DNA of 24,933 nucleotides from DASPXY01 sp038227745 (GTDB lineage: Bacteria; Planctomycetota; Planctomycetia; Gemmatales; Gemmataceae): positions 1-24,933 of the forward strand of contig JBBRPS010000038.1 in the NCBI GenBank assembly GCA_038227745.1. The letters run 5' to 3'. A program made the translations under genes and the position numbers. How positions within the stretch are numbered: the first letter of the stretch is position 1; each line of letters begins with the position of its first letter. This document shows, one piece after another, positions 1 through 12,186 of this stretch. The notes beneath the pieces were generated by a model. That model was not told where the DNA came from. It saw only the letters and a program-made list of their open reading frames with translations, and did not search any database.

Positions 1-45
1 AGCCCGACGCGCCAGCGAGGCACTTCCTCGCTGGCGCGTCGGGCT
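1..45. repeat. Perfect palindrome, AGCCCGA family
   Basis: Two 20-base arms (1-20 and 26-45) are exact reverse complements around the 5-base loop CACTT. The arm differs at only two positions from the core of the palindrome at 6052-6108, so both belong to one dispersed family. The left arm may extend beyond the window. No coding role is visible. It could act as a transcription terminator or be a REP-like mobile palindrome. Confidence 0.85.
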
Positions 46-182
46 TGTATCAGTTTATCTCACATGCACGAGAAATGGTGGACTCAGCACCGGCTCGCCC
101 TTTTGGCAACGCATGGAGGGGAGGGGCCTGCGCGAAAGGCAAGCCCACTCCCCTCTCTTGAACTCGTCGGACCGTGGAAGCG

Positions 183-1370
183 TTACTGCCCCTCTTCCTG
201 CCGGCGCCGCCCCCGCACGGTCGCCTTGACGGCCTCCGTGGAGATGGCGTCACGGAACCGGCCCGCCCACCAGTAGCCCGCGCCGAAGAGGGCGCCGAGC
301 AGGATGTGACCGAGCTTCGGACCGGAACCGGTGCCGCCCGGCGTCCCGTCGCCGTCGAAGGCGCCCAAGCCCGCAGCCAGCGCGCGCGCCTCGGGCAGGC
401 TGTCCGTCGTGGTCGGCGAAACCGGATGGTCCGGCACCGCGGCGAACACCTGGGTGGCGTCGGCCACGTGCTCTCCGCCGGGCACGACCCGGACCTGGTG
501 AGCGGGGCGGCTTGCCTGGCCGGTCGGCGCCGGTACGGCATCCCCGAACCAGCCGGACAGGAACGCCGGCAAGGAGTTCGCGCCCTGCGCCGGCGTACGC
601 AGCTCCCTCGTCGCGGAGGTTGCGCGCGCCGGGCCGGCCGCCTCCGTGACCCGCCCCGGCACGCTCACGTTCGGGGCGAGCGGACTGCTCGGGGTCAACA
701 GGGCGCCCTCACGGGCCACCCGGGGCGCGCTGTTCGTGACCGTGGTGACCGGCGTCACGCGGACATCGCTCACCGGGGCGTTGTTGCCCGGCGCGGCAGG
801 CAGTGCGCCAAGCCGCGCCACGACAACCGCGGCAGCCGGGGCCGCGGCCGGCGCCGTGCCCGGGTCGATGATGCCCGTCGAGAACATCGGCGTCAGGGAC
901 AACGGGAAGAAGCCGGTCGCCTGGCCTGCTGGGGCCGAGGACGTCAGGACCGGAGACGGCCGGACGTTGACGTTCAGATCGCCGCCGGTCGGGAGAGGCG
1001 CGGTCGGCGGCGTGGGGTAGCCGGGGCCTTTCGAGGTGAGCGCGCTGGCCGAGACCAGATTCCCACCCGGCGCCGAGACGGCTTCCTGCGCCCCGAGCTG
1101 CCCGGAGGTCTGCGTTTCCACCAGCCGCAGGGCGTCGCTCGGGCGGCTCGCCGTCACCGGCTCCGCCTGGCGCACGAAGGTATCGGGAGCGCCTCCCGCA
1201 TGGGGAGACAACAATCCCGTCGAAGCGACCGCCGAAGGGACCGTCCGATCCTCCAGGGATTCCACCGCCAGGCGCGCCGCGACGCGCGGCGGTCCCCGTC
1301 GCTTCGGAGACTGCGGCGGAACCTCCGACCGCTCTGCGGCCGGGCGATCGAGCTTGGGGACAAAGGACAT
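183..1370 (-). CDS. Planctomycete exported protein with LEDRTVPS motif
   Basis: A 395-residue protein of unknown function. I chose the ATG at 1370 because AGGAGG stands 8 bases before it; the open frame extends 72 codons upstream but that part lacks a ribosome site and looks non-coding. Residues around 30-42 read RLAVESLEDRTVPS, a motif found near the N-terminus of many planctomycete exported or surface proteins. The middle is rich in Pro, Ala, Thr and Ser, typical of an extracytoplasmic low-complexity stalk. Near the C-terminus is a short hydrophobic patch (LGHILLGALFGAGYWWAG), then a basic tail, which could be a membrane anchor. No enzymatic motif is visible. It is on the same strand as the kinase at 1691-5044 but about 320 bases downstream of that gene's end, with a hairpin between, so it probably has its own promoter. 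Surface location is inference. Confidence 0.75.
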   Translation of the reverse strand: MSFVPKLDRPAAERSEVPPQSPKRRGPPRVAARLAVESLEDRTVPSAVASTGLLSPHAGGAPDTFVRQAEPVTASRPSDALRLVETQTSGQLGAQEAVSAPGGNLVSASALTSKGPGYPTPPTAPLPTGGDLNVNVRPSPVLTSSAPAGQATGFFPLSLTPMFSTGIIDPGTAPAAAPAAAVVVARLGALPAAPGNNAPVSDVRVTPVTTVTNSAPRVAREGALLTPSSPLAPNVSVPGRVTEAAGPARATSATRELRTPAQGANSLPAFLSGWFGDAVPAPTGQASRPAHQVRVVPGGEHVADATQVFAAVPDHPVSPTTTDSLPEARALAAGLGAFDGDGTPGGTGSGPKLGHILLGALFGAGYWWAGRFRDAISTEAVKATVRGRRRQEEGQ

Positions 1371-1481
1371 CGACGAACCTCCTGGACAAGGGTTGGAGTT
1401 GTCTCGTGTCGTGAAACGCTCCCCGGATGGCGCAGCCGGGGTTTTACGGAGACTGGCCCGGACATGGTCTTCTTTCGTTTC

Positions 1482-1542
1482 GCCGCGGTTCGCAGAACCG
1501 CGTTCGGCCAGCGCGGTTCTCCGAACCGCGGCTAAACGAGGT
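1482..1542. repeat. Hairpin and dispersed repeat upstream of 183-1370
   Basis: Arms 1482-1502 and 1512-1532 are inverted repeats matching at 20 of 21 positions. The right part, 1522-1542, recurs exactly in inverted orientation at 14619-14639, next to another palindrome cluster. It fills the non-coding gap 1371-1690 between the kinase gene end and the next gene on the minus strand. No clear promoter was found in that gap. Confidence 0.75.
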
Positions 1543-1690
1543 ACACTTCTCCACGCGGGACTGCGTAACTCGCGGTCGCCGGGCATATTGGGGACGTCGT
1601 ATCTTCCTTCACTGAGTTATGCACTTTCGCGGCGGCACCCGGACAGGAAAATCGGAAAAAGTTGCCGAACGCCGGCGCGCCCGGGCGGCG

Positions 1691-5044
<3,354 letters not shown>

Positions 5045-5165
5045 GGGCAGTGGCTCCGATGGCCCGCGCCGCTTTGAGGGGCGGCACGGTGCCACGCCGG
5101 GCGGGTCAGGGACCATTTTTCGCGCGCTGTCCTGGAAAAGCAATGGAGCGGTGGAAATAGGGGAA

Positions 5166-5198
5166 GGGCCGCCGCGGCCGGGTTGGCCGCGGCGGCCC
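5166..5198. terminator. GC-rich hairpin after 5223-5810
   Basis: Perfect 14-bp stem (5166-5179 with 5185-5198) around a 5-base loop, starting 25 bases past the stop codon of the minus-strand secreted-protein gene and before the kinase start at 5044. There is no clear U-tract, so it may only attenuate transcription between the two genes or be a structural repeat. Confidence 0.5.
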
Positions 5199-5222
5199 CG
5201 CGTCATCCGTGGGACACCCCCG

Positions 5223-5810
5223 TTAAATCCCCGACGTCTGGTCGTTTTCGCAGCCGTTGCCGGGCAGGGGGTCCGGCGGCGTCGGGTCGGGCTGGCCGCC
5301 ACCGCCCCCTGCGACGGAGCCGGCCGGGAAGCAGATGCTCAGCGTCAGCGTCCCGTTCGGGGTCTGGAGGCTGAACGTGAAGCAGATCGAGCCGCCGTTG
5401 TCCGGCGGGGTGACGTCCTGGGCGACCGGCGAGGTGAACTCGAGGTCGTTCAGGGCCGCCGTGCGGCGCGGCTGGTGGTGCCGCCGCGGGTGGACGGTGC
5501 GGCCGCGGCTGTCGGTCGCGAAGAGCCGGCTGATCCGACCCTTGTGGACCACGGCATGGACCTTGTGGCCGTGCAGGTTGCTGATGTGGTGCGTGCCGCT
5601 GGCGAGGCTCCGCAGCTTCGCCCGCGACAGCAGCCGGTGGCCGTGGTAGTGGTGATGCGCCCCCTTCTTTTTCTGCCCCCTCTTCTGGATCACCAGCGCG
5701 TCGTCATCGCCCGGAAAGGCCTGGGGTTCGCCGGGAAAGTCGGCCCGCCCCAGCCCGATCGCCCCGTTCGCCAGGAACAGGCCGAGGATGCCGGTCAGCA
5801 TACATTTCAT
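5223..5810 (-). CDS. Small secreted His-rich hypothetical protein
   Basis: A 195-residue protein of unknown function. The ATG at 5810 is preferred over upstream alternatives because it starts a typical signal peptide (MKCMLTGILGLFLANGAIGL, likely cleaved after GRA) and has GGAG about 9 bases before it. The mature part starts with a basic, His-rich segment (KKKGAHHHYHGH, THHISNLHGHKVHAVVHKG, HPRRHH), which could bind metal ions or polyanions. A C-terminal part with LQTPNGTLTLSICFPAG may be a small beta-rich domain with paired cysteines. A Gly/Pro tail follows. It lies 178 bases upstream of the kinase gene on the same strand, with a strong hairpin between. I do not recognise the family; metal binding is only suggested by composition. 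Confidence 0.7.
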   Translation of the reverse strand: MKCMLTGILGLFLANGAIGLGRADFPGEPQAFPGDDDALVIQKRGQKKKGAHHHYHGHRLLSRAKLRSLASGTHHISNLHGHKVHAVVHKGRISRLFATDSRGRTVHPRRHHQPRRTAALNDLEFTSPVAQDVTPPDNGGSICFTFSLQTPNGTLTLSICFPAGSVAGGGGGQPDPTPPDPLPGNGCENDQTSGI

Positions 5811-6026
5811 GATGGATTTCTCCGAAATGGCAGGAGGTTCAAGGGCGTCGCCGGCCTGCCGCCCGGTGCGACGCTGAAGGAGAAGGGCCCTGGGGTCGAG
5901 CCCGTTTGCTCGCGTCAGGCCCCTCACACTCTGGACCTCCGCGACTCGCCGCGGCGCCCGACACGGGGAGGCACTTTTTTCCGACCGTCCGTGAGGGACA
6001 TGCCCGGCGCCCCCTCCGCCCCGGGC

Positions 6027-6133
6027 GATATTACTCCGGCGCGGAAGCTGGTCACACAAGCCCGAAGCGCAAGCGAGGGTCCCTCGCTTGCGCTTCGGGC
6101 TTGTGTGAGGATCTTTCGTGCCGCAGTAATAAC
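6027..6133. repeat. Long palindromic repeat, AGCCCGA family
   Basis: A perfect 28-bp inverted repeat (6052-6079 with 6081-6108) with a single central base. The outer flanks, about 6027-6051 and 6109-6133, are also imperfectly complementary (ATTACT left, AGTAAT right), so the whole is an approximately 105-bp palindrome. It sits in the 510-base gap between the divergent genes 5223-5810 and 6321-6914. The core differs at two positions per 20 bases from the palindrome at 1-45. The size and lack of coding suggest a REP- or MITE-like element. Nothing else was recognised at 5811-6026. Confidence 0.85.
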
Positions 6134-6186
6134 CGCCTCCCTGAACCCGGCCGCGCCCCGCCCGGGCGCCATGCCCGCCCAATTCA

Positions 6187-6215
6187 TTGACGGCCCACAA
6201 CGCATGAGCTATAGT
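6187..6215 (+). promoter_or_regulatory. Sigma70-type promoter of the ECF sigma gene
   Basis: TTGACG at 6187-6192 and TATAGT at 6210-6215 are separated by 17 bases. Each hexamer matches the housekeeping consensus at five of six positions. The predicted transcript starts near 6222, leaving a leader of about 100 bases before the GTG start at 6321. It suggests that the sigma factor, and perhaps the kinase behind it, is read by the main sigma factor. Confidence 0.65.
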
Positions 6216-6320
6216 ACAACCTTCCTACCTTGACCTTTGGGGCGCCCACCCGCCCCGACAGCCGTGCAGCCGCCGTCCGCCCGCGGCGGATCCGGAGGCG
6301 GACGACAGCAGGGAGATGCT

Positions 6321-6914
6321 GTGGTCCCAGCAGACAGTCACTCCGCGCCCCAGACCGACGCCACCTCGGCCACGCTGCTCGAGCGCCTGCGCCAGCCAGG
6401 CCCCGAACAGGCATGGTCGCGGTTCGTGGAACTGTACACGCCGCTGCTCTACCACTGGGCGCTGCACCTCGGGTGCCAGCCCCACGACGCCGCCGACCTG
6501 GTCCAGGAGGTCTTCGCCCTGCTGGTCGAGAAGCTGCCGGAGTTCACCTACGACCCGCGGCGCAGCTTCCGCGCCTGGCTGCGCACCGTCGCCCTCAACA
6601 AGTGGCGCGAGTCCCGCCGCAAGGCCGCCGCGGCCCCGGCGACCGGGACCGACCTGGCGCACGTCCACGCCCCCGACGGCGCCGAGGCCCTGTGGGAAGC
6701 CGAGTACCGCGACCGTCTGGTCGGCCGCGCCCTCGAGCTGATGCGCTCGGACTTCCAGGCGGCCACCTGGAAGGCCTGCTGGGAGCACGCCGTCATGGGC
6801 CGGCCGGCCGCGGAGGTGGCGGCCGAGCTGGGCGTCAGCGCCAACGCCGTCTACCTCGCCACCTCCCGCGTGCTGGCCCGGCTGCGCCAGGAACTCGGCG
6901 GACTGCTCGACTGA
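6321..6914 (+). CDS. ECF-type RNA polymerase sigma factor
   Basis: An alternative sigma factor of about 197 residues. GTG at 6321 is chosen as start because GGGAG lies 5 bases before it. The frame is open to a TTG at 6237, but that would add a low-complexity Gly/Pro leader. Region 2 is seen in ERFVELYTPLLY-like sequence (WSRFVELYTPLLYHWAL), DAADLVQEVFALLVEKLPEF and FRAWLRTVALNKWRESRR. Region 4 is near the C-terminus, with a helix-turn-helix in GRPAAEVAAELGVSANAVYLATSRVLARLRQEL. It should direct RNA polymerase to a limited regulon. No anti-sigma factor is adjacent. The gene is followed after 88 bases by a Ser/Thr kinase, an arrangement common in planctomycetes in which the kinase may control the sigma factor; that link is inference. 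Confidence 0.9.
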   Translation: MVPADSHSAPQTDATSATLLERLRQPGPEQAWSRFVELYTPLLYHWALHLGCQPHDAADLVQEVFALLVEKLPEFTYDPRRSFRAWLRTVALNKWRESRRKAAAAPATGTDLAHVHAPDGAEALWEAEYRDRLVGRALELMRSDFQAATWKACWEHAVMGRPAAEVAAELGVSANAVYLATSRVLARLRQELGGLLD

Positions 6915-7002
6915 CCGCCGGCCGGCGCCGCGAGGACGTTTTCCCGACAGATTCGCGGGCCTCGGTGCATATACTCGGTGGGGGGCGCGGACCGCCGGCG
7001 GC

Positions 7003-10000
7003 ATGGGCGTCGTCTTCCTCGCCGAGGATCTGAAGCTGAAACGGCCCGCGGCCCTGAAAGTGATGAAGCCGGCGCAGGCGGCGGTGGACTTGGCCGGCGA
7101 GCGCTTCCTGCGAGAGGCGCGGGCGGCGGCCTCGCTGCGGCACGACCACGTCGTCACCATCTACCACGTCGGCGAGGACCGCGGCGTGCCCTTCCTGGCG
7201 ATGGAGTCGCTGGAGGGCGAGTCGCTGCACGACCGCCTGAAGCGCGATGGCCGGCTGCCGCTGCGAGAGGTCATGCGCGTCGGCCGCGAGATCGCCCTGG
7301 GGCTGGCGGCGGCGCACGGGCGCGGCGTGATCCACCGCGACATCAAGCCGGCGAACGTCTGGCTGGAGGCGGAAGGCGGCCGCGTCAAGATCCTCGACTT
7401 CGGCCTGGCCCGGGCGGTCGACGAGCACACCCACCTGACTCAGGAGGGCATGATCGTCGGCACGCCGGCGTACATGGCCCCGGAGCAGGGCCGCGGCGAG
7501 GAGGTCGATGCCCGCAGCGACCTGTTCAGCCTCGGCTGCGTGCTGTACCGGGCCTGCACGGGCCAGATGCCGTTCGCCGGCTCGTCGAGCATGGCGATCC
7601 TGCGCGCCCTGGAGCTGCACGACCCCAACCCACCGCACGAGCTGAACGCCGAGGTGCCCGCGAGCCTGTCGGACCTGGTGATGCGGCTGCTGGCAAAGGA
7701 CCGCGCCGGCCGGCCCGCTTCCGCCCGCGAGGTAGCGGAGGTGCTGGCGACGATGGAAACCGACGTGACGGTGACCCTGGAACCACCGAAGGAAGCCACG
7801 GCCGCTGCGACGCTGCCGGTGAAGCCGCGCCGCCGCCTGCTGTGGGTGGCCGTGGCTGCCGGTTTGCTCCTCCTGGCTGGCGCGGTCCTCGTGCCGCAGA
7901 TCATCCGTATCTACAACGAAAAAGGGGAGAAAATCGCCGAGATGGAAGTGCCCCCGGGAGGAAAAGGCACCATCCAACGACCCGGCGGCAAGGAAGAGCC
8001 CTTGCCGGGAGTCGGCGGCGGGAAGGTCGTCCCGAAGAAGGATCGGGACCTGCCGCCGGTCAACGTCCTCGCCTCGTTGCAGCGCGACAAGATCCCGCCT
8101 CATGAGCTGGCCGCGGCCGGCGGTGGGGATCCGACGAAAGCCCCGTTCGGCCTGGTGGCCGTCCTCGGGGATAGCCGGCTGCGGCACTGGGCAGCGATCA
8201 AGAGCGTCGCTTTCAGCCCGGACAACATGAAACTGGTTTCGGTCAGCAACGACAAGATGGTCAAGGTGTGGGACCTGAGCACGGGCCAGGAACTTCTCAG
8301 CCTTACGGGCTACACCTGCGCGGCTTTTGGTCTGGATAGCAGGAAGCTCGCCCTGGGCAACGCTAACGGCACCCTGCAAATCAGGGACGCGACCAACGGC
8401 AAGGAGCTGGTCACCTTCAAGGGGAGGCACAAAGGACAAATCAACAGCGTGTGTGTCAGCATGGACGGCAACCGAGCTGCCTCGGCTGGTAGAGACGGGC
8501 TGGTGAAAGTCTGGGATGTGGCCGTGGGCAAGGAGGTATTGACCATCAAAGCCCACAAGGGGCCCGTCTCCTGCCTGGTTTTCAGCCGGGACGGCAAGCG
8601 GCTGGCCTCGTGTATTCGCCTGGCGGCTCAATTCGGGGAAGTCAAGGTGTGGGACGCGGCCTCCGGCAAGGAGCTGCACCACCTCAACACGCTCACGGTG
8701 AACAGCGTGGCCTTCAGTCCAGAAGGCAATCGGCTGGCCAGCGCCAGCTCTGACGGCACGGTCAGGGTCTGGGATCTGAAGACGGGGAAGGAGGCCTTCG
8801 CTGCGCTCAAGGGCGTCAGAGCGCTTTATTCGGTCGCTTTCAGCCCAGACGGGAAGCGGCTTGCGGTAGCCGGGAGTCACGGTTATGTGAAGTTGGTCAG
8901 CGCAACCACCGGCGAGCCCTTCTTGACACTCAAGGGCCACAGCGACTACGTCTGGAGCGTGACGTTCAGCAAGGACGGGAAATGGCTGGCCTCGGCTGGC
9001 AACGAGCGAACCGTGAGGCTCTGGGAGGTGGCGTCCGGCCAGGAACTCCATCCCCGCACCGGGCACAGCGGGATTGTCAACGAGGTCGCTTTGAGCCCGG
9101 ACGGCAGATGGCTGGCCTCCTTATGCCGTGGCGAAGCCGCTGTCAAACTATGGGAGGTAGCCACGGGCAAGGACACCCACACCCTGAAGAGCGGCGGCCA
9201 TGCAGACCGTATGGCCTTGAGCCCAGATGGTAAGCGGTTGGCCTTGTCCGATACCGGTGTGATCAGGCTCTGGGACACGGCCACGGGCAAGGCAGTTTTG
9301 TCCCTCAAGGGGCACCCGAGTGGCCGAATCGGGAGCCTGGCCTTCAGCAGGGATGGCAGACACCTGGCCTCGGGAGGCAGCTATGGTGATCGCCTGGTGA
9401 AGATCTGGGACATGGCGGAGGGCCAGGAGGTCCGCACTTTCGCGGGGCACACCAAGACGATCCCCGGCCTCGCGTTCAGCCCCGATGGCAAGCAGCTGGC
9501 CTCAGCCAGTTCTGACAGGACCGTGAAGGTGTGGGACACGGCCATCGGTAAGGAGCTGCGCACACTCACAGGCCACTCCGCCTATGTCCTCAGCTTGGCT
9601 TTCAGTCCGGACGGCAGGCGCCTGCTGTCGGCCGTTGGAGACAACACGGTAAAGCTGTGGGACGCAGCGACGGGCAAGGAGTTGCTGACACTCAAGGGGC
9701 ACACAAACGTTGTACGTAGCGTGGCCTTCAGCCCGGATGGCAAGACACTCCTGTCGGCGGGGGATGATGGCCGCCTGGTTCTGTGGGAAACCGCCTCCGG
9801 CAAGAAGCTGGACGAATGGCAACTGCTGGGTCCCATCCACAGCGCCGGCTTCGCCGCCGACGGCCGGCACATTTTCACCGGCAACGCCAACGGCACGGCG
9901 TACATCCTGCGTCTGGACCCGGCGCTCGACTCGCTGCGCCGCGAGCAGATCCCGGCCCACGAACTGAAGGCGGCCGGCGGCGGCGACCCGCGGCTGGCGC

Positions 10001-11856
10001 CGGCTGAGTTGGTGGCGGTGCTGGGCGAGGGCCGCTTGCGCCACTGGGGCGCCGTCGAGTCCGTCGCCTACAGCCCCGACGGCAAGCGGATCGCCTCGGC
10101 CGGCGCCGACAACGTGGTGCGGCTGTGGGACGCCGTCACCGGGCAGGAGGTCGCCGTCCTCAAGGGACACACCAAGGCCGTCCTGACCGTGGCCTTCAAC
10201 CCCAAGGGCAAACAGCTAGCCTCGGGCGCCGCCGACGATACGGTCCGGGTCTGGGACACCGTCAAGGGCCAGCTCGACTTGGTCCTCAAGGGGCACACCG
10301 GCCACGTCCACGACGTGGCCTACAGCCCCGACGGCAAGCGCGTGGCATCCGCCAGCGGGGATCAGAGCGTCAAGGTATGGGACGCGGCCACGGGCCAGCT
10401 CACGCGCACGCTGAAGGGGCACGCGGGCATCGTCCGCTGCGTGGCGTTCAGTCCCGACGGCACGCGGCTGGCCTCGGGCGGCGACGACGAGCTGCTCAGG
10501 GTGTGGGACACCGCCACAGGGGAGCAAGTCCTTTCCTTCAAGCGGGGAGAGGGAGCCTTCCGCGGCGTGGCCTTCAGCCCCGACGGCAAGCGCCTGGCCG
10601 CGGCGGCACGACTGGGGTCGAGTGGCACGGTCAAGGTGTGGGACCTGGCGACCGGGCAGGAAGTCTTCCCGGTCAAGGGACACCCCAGCAGTACCGTCTA
10701 CGGCGTCGCTTTCAGTCGGGACGGCAAGCGCCTGGCCTCGGCGGGTGGCTACGATCGAACGGTACGCCTCTGGGATGCGGCCACGGGGAAGGAAGTCAAG
10801 GCACTCACCGGGCACGCCGGGAGGATTTCGAGTGTGGCCTTCAGCCCCGATGGCAAGCGGCTCGTGTCCGGGAGCGCCGACCACACGGTGAAGATCTGGG
10901 ACACGGTGACGTGGCAGGAACTCCGGCCGCCGGCAGGGCACGCCTCATGGGCCATCGCCGTCGCCGTCAGCCCGGACGGCAAGCTCGTGGCGTCGGGCGG
11001 CCGGGAGAATACCGTCAAGGTGTGGGACGCGACCACGGGCCGAGAAGTCCTCACCTTGGCAGGGAAACCCAGTACCAGCGATCAGTTCACCGTCTGCCTG
11101 GCCTTCGGCCCCGACAGCCAGCGCTTCGCCGCCGCTCGCTACGAGGCCACCGCCAAGGTCCTCGAAGTGGCCACGGGGAAAGAGGTGCTCACCCTCAAGG
11201 GGCACGCGAGCCCCGTCCGCGGTGTGGCTTTCAGCCCGAACGGCGACCGCCTGGCGACGGCCAGCTCCGACGGCACCCTCAAGCTCTGGGACGCCGCCAC
11301 CGGAAAGGAGCTCCTGACCTTCCACGGCCACCAGTCCGCGGTGCGCCTGGTGGCCTTCGCCCCCGACGGCAAGCGCCTCGCCTCGGGGGACAGCGACGGG
11401 ACCTTGCGGGTGTGGGACGCGGTGACAGGCAAGGAGGTCCACTCCCTCACGAGCAAGGGGCATTTCGTAACCCAAGTCACGTTCAGCCCGGACGGCAAGC
11501 GCCTCGCCGTGGTGAGGCGGTACAGCCGCACGGTGACGTTGTGGGACGTAGGGAAGGGCGAGCAGATTCGGGAGCTCACCCCCAGGGCCGGCGCGGACTG
11601 GGTGACCGGCGTGGCCTTCAGCCCGGACGGGACAAGCCTGGTTTCGACGGCGGCGGACGGCGAGGTGATCCTGTGGCAGACGGCGACCGGCAAGCAGCTG
11701 CGGACGTGGCAACTGCCCGGCGCCGTCCACGGCGTGGCCTTCGCCCCGGACGGCCGCCACGTCATCACGGCGAACGGCAACGGCACCCTGTACGTCCTGC
11801 GCCTGGGGCCGCCGACGGAATGGTTTGCCGCCGTGGGCCAGCGGCCGCACGAGTGA
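7003..11856 (+). CDS. Ser/Thr kinase with about 28 WD40 repeats
   Basis: A 1617-residue protein from the ATG at 7003. The kinase domain (1-250) has ALKVMK (lysine 19), HRDIKPAN (111-118), DFG (132-134) and APEQ, but the first strand and most of the glycine loop are missing because the first residues are MGVVFLAED. The reading frame stays open upstream and encodes LGAYTRWGARTAGGMGV, which resembles the usual kinase start, yet no good start codon is seen there. A transmembrane helix spans about 279-300. Then follow two homologous blocks, each starting with a segment like IPxHELxAAGGGDP (about 364 and 981) and each with about 14 WD40 repeats of the type SPDGKRLASAS...VKVWD. Fourteen repeats would form two seven-bladed propellers, so four in all. 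The propellers probably bind protein partners outside or inside the membrane. Activity of the kinase depends on the true start. Confidence 0.85.
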   Translation: MGVVFLAEDLKLKRPAALKVMKPAQAAVDLAGERFLREARAAASLRHDHVVTIYHVGEDRGVPFLAMESLEGESLHDRLKRDGRLPLREVMRVGREIALGLAAAHGRGVIHRDIKPANVWLEAEGGRVKILDFGLARAVDEHTHLTQEGMIVGTPAYMAPEQGRGEEVDARSDLFSLGCVLYRACTGQMPFAGSSSMAILRALELHDPNPPHELNAEVPASLSDLVMRLLAKDRAGRPASAREVAEVLATMETDVTVTLEPPKEATAAATLPVKPRRRLLWVAVAAGLLLLAGAVLVPQIIRIYNEKGEKIAEMEVPPGGKGTIQRPGGKEEPLPGVGGGKVVPKKDRDLPPVNVLASLQRDKIPPHELAAAGGGDPTKAPFGLVAVLGDSRLRHWAAIKSVAFSPDNMKLVSVSNDKMVKVWDLSTGQELLSLTGYTCAAFGLDSRKLALGNANGTLQIRDATNGKELVTFKGRHKGQINSVCVSMDGNRAASAGRDGLVKVWDVAVGKEVLTIKAHKGPVSCLVFSRDGKRLASCIRLAAQFGEVKVWDAASGKELHHLNTLTVNSVAFSPEGNRLASASSDGTVRVWDLKTGKEAFAALKGVRALYSVAFSPDGKRLAVAGSHGYVKLVSATTGEPFLTLKGHSDYVWSVTFSKDGKWLASAGNERTVRLWEVASGQELHPRTGHSGIVNEVALSPDGRWLASLCRGEAAVKLWEVATGKDTHTLKSGGHADRMALSPDGKRLALSDTGVIRLWDTATGKAVLSLKGHPSGRIGSLAFSRDGRHLASGGSYGDRLVKIWDMAEGQEVRTFAGHTKTIPGLAFSPDGKQLASASSDRTVKVWDTAIGKELRTLTGHSAYVLSLAFSPDGRRLLSAVGDNTVKLWDAATGKELLTLKGHTNVVRSVAFSPDGKTLLSAGDDGRLVLWETASGKKLDEWQLLGPIHSAGFAADGRHIFTGNANGTAYILRLDPALDSLRREQIPAHELKAAGGGDPRLAPAELVAVLGEGRLRHWGAVESVAYSPDGKRIASAGADNVVRLWDAVTGQEVAVLKGHTKAVLTVAFNPKGKQLASGAADDTVRVWDTVKGQLDLVLKGHTGHVHDVAYSPDGKRVASASGDQSVKVWDAATGQLTRTLKGHAGIVRCVAFSPDGTRLASGGDDELLRVWDTATGEQVLSFKRGEGAFRGVAFSPDGKRLAAAARLGSSGTVKVWDLATGQEVFPVKGHPSSTVYGVAFSRDGKRLASAGGYDRTVRLWDAATGKEVKALTGHAGRISSVAFSPDGKRLVSGSADHTVKIWDTVTWQELRPPAGHASWAIAVAVSPDGKLVASGGRENTVKVWDATTGREVLTLAGKPSTSDQFTVCLAFGPDSQRFAAARYEATAKVLEVATGKEVLTLKGHASPVRGVAFSPNGDRLATASSDGTLKLWDAATGKELLTFHGHQSAVRLVAFAPDGKRLASGDSDGTLRVWDAVTGKEVHSLTSKGHFVTQVTFSPDGKRLAVVRRYSRTVTLWDVGKGEQIRELTPRAGADWVTGVAFSPDGTSLVSTAADGEVILWQTATGKQLRTWQLPGAVHGVAFAPDGRHVITANGNGTLYVLRLGPPTEWFAAVGQRPHE

Positions 11857-12186
11857 CGACCTCGGGTCGCCATCCACCACATCGACGAGGAGGCCCGTGT
11901 GGTTCAGGCTGGAACGCCTGACCTGCGAGTTCTGTCCGCCCCAAGGTGCCTGCCCTGCTTGTGGCGTGACCGAGCTGGCGAGAGAACGGTTACATCAGCC
12001 AGCAATCGATTCGGGAAATCAGGATTTCTTGTTGCGTGATCCTGCCCGCGGTCTTGAGGAACTGCTTCAGGCGAGTGAAGAACCTGTTGGTAGGCTCGAT
12101 GGGGTTGGCAAAGATCTGGATCGTGGTCGCGTAATCTTTTTCCGCCTCGGTGGCCGGGCTTTCGATGGGATGCCAAAGGCCCCTCG
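11857..12186. other. Gene-free relic region after the WD40 kinase
   Basis: No intact gene is visible. The minus strand from about 12180 to 11990 has an open piece that would read FANPIEPTNRFFTRLKQFLK and end CWLM before a TAA; it looks like the end of a lost gene that I cannot name. The plus strand around 11915-11970 encodes CEFCPPQGACPACG, which resembles a zinc-ribbon fragment. The bases GAACGGTTAC at 11983-11992 also form the outer end of the IS66 copy at 21378-21387. These points suggest decayed mobile-element or gene fragments. Confidence 0.4.

Noticed and set aside
1656..1676. Possible intrinsic terminator of the kinase gene on the minus strand
   Set aside because: There is a T-run, but the stem is only four base pairs.
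6835..9066. 743-residue minus-strand open frame
   Set aside because: It lies opposite the kinase and first WD40 block, and the repeating pattern in it is only the WD40 repeats read backwards.
8200..11800. Regularly spaced DNA repeats that might suggest a CRISPR or satellite
   Set aside because: The spacing of about 125 bases matches WD40 repeat units in an open reading frame, so it is protein repetition.
10125..11921. 598-residue plus-strand frame within the WD40 gene
   Set aside because: It is the same repeats read in another frame, rich in Arg and Gly, without a known domain.
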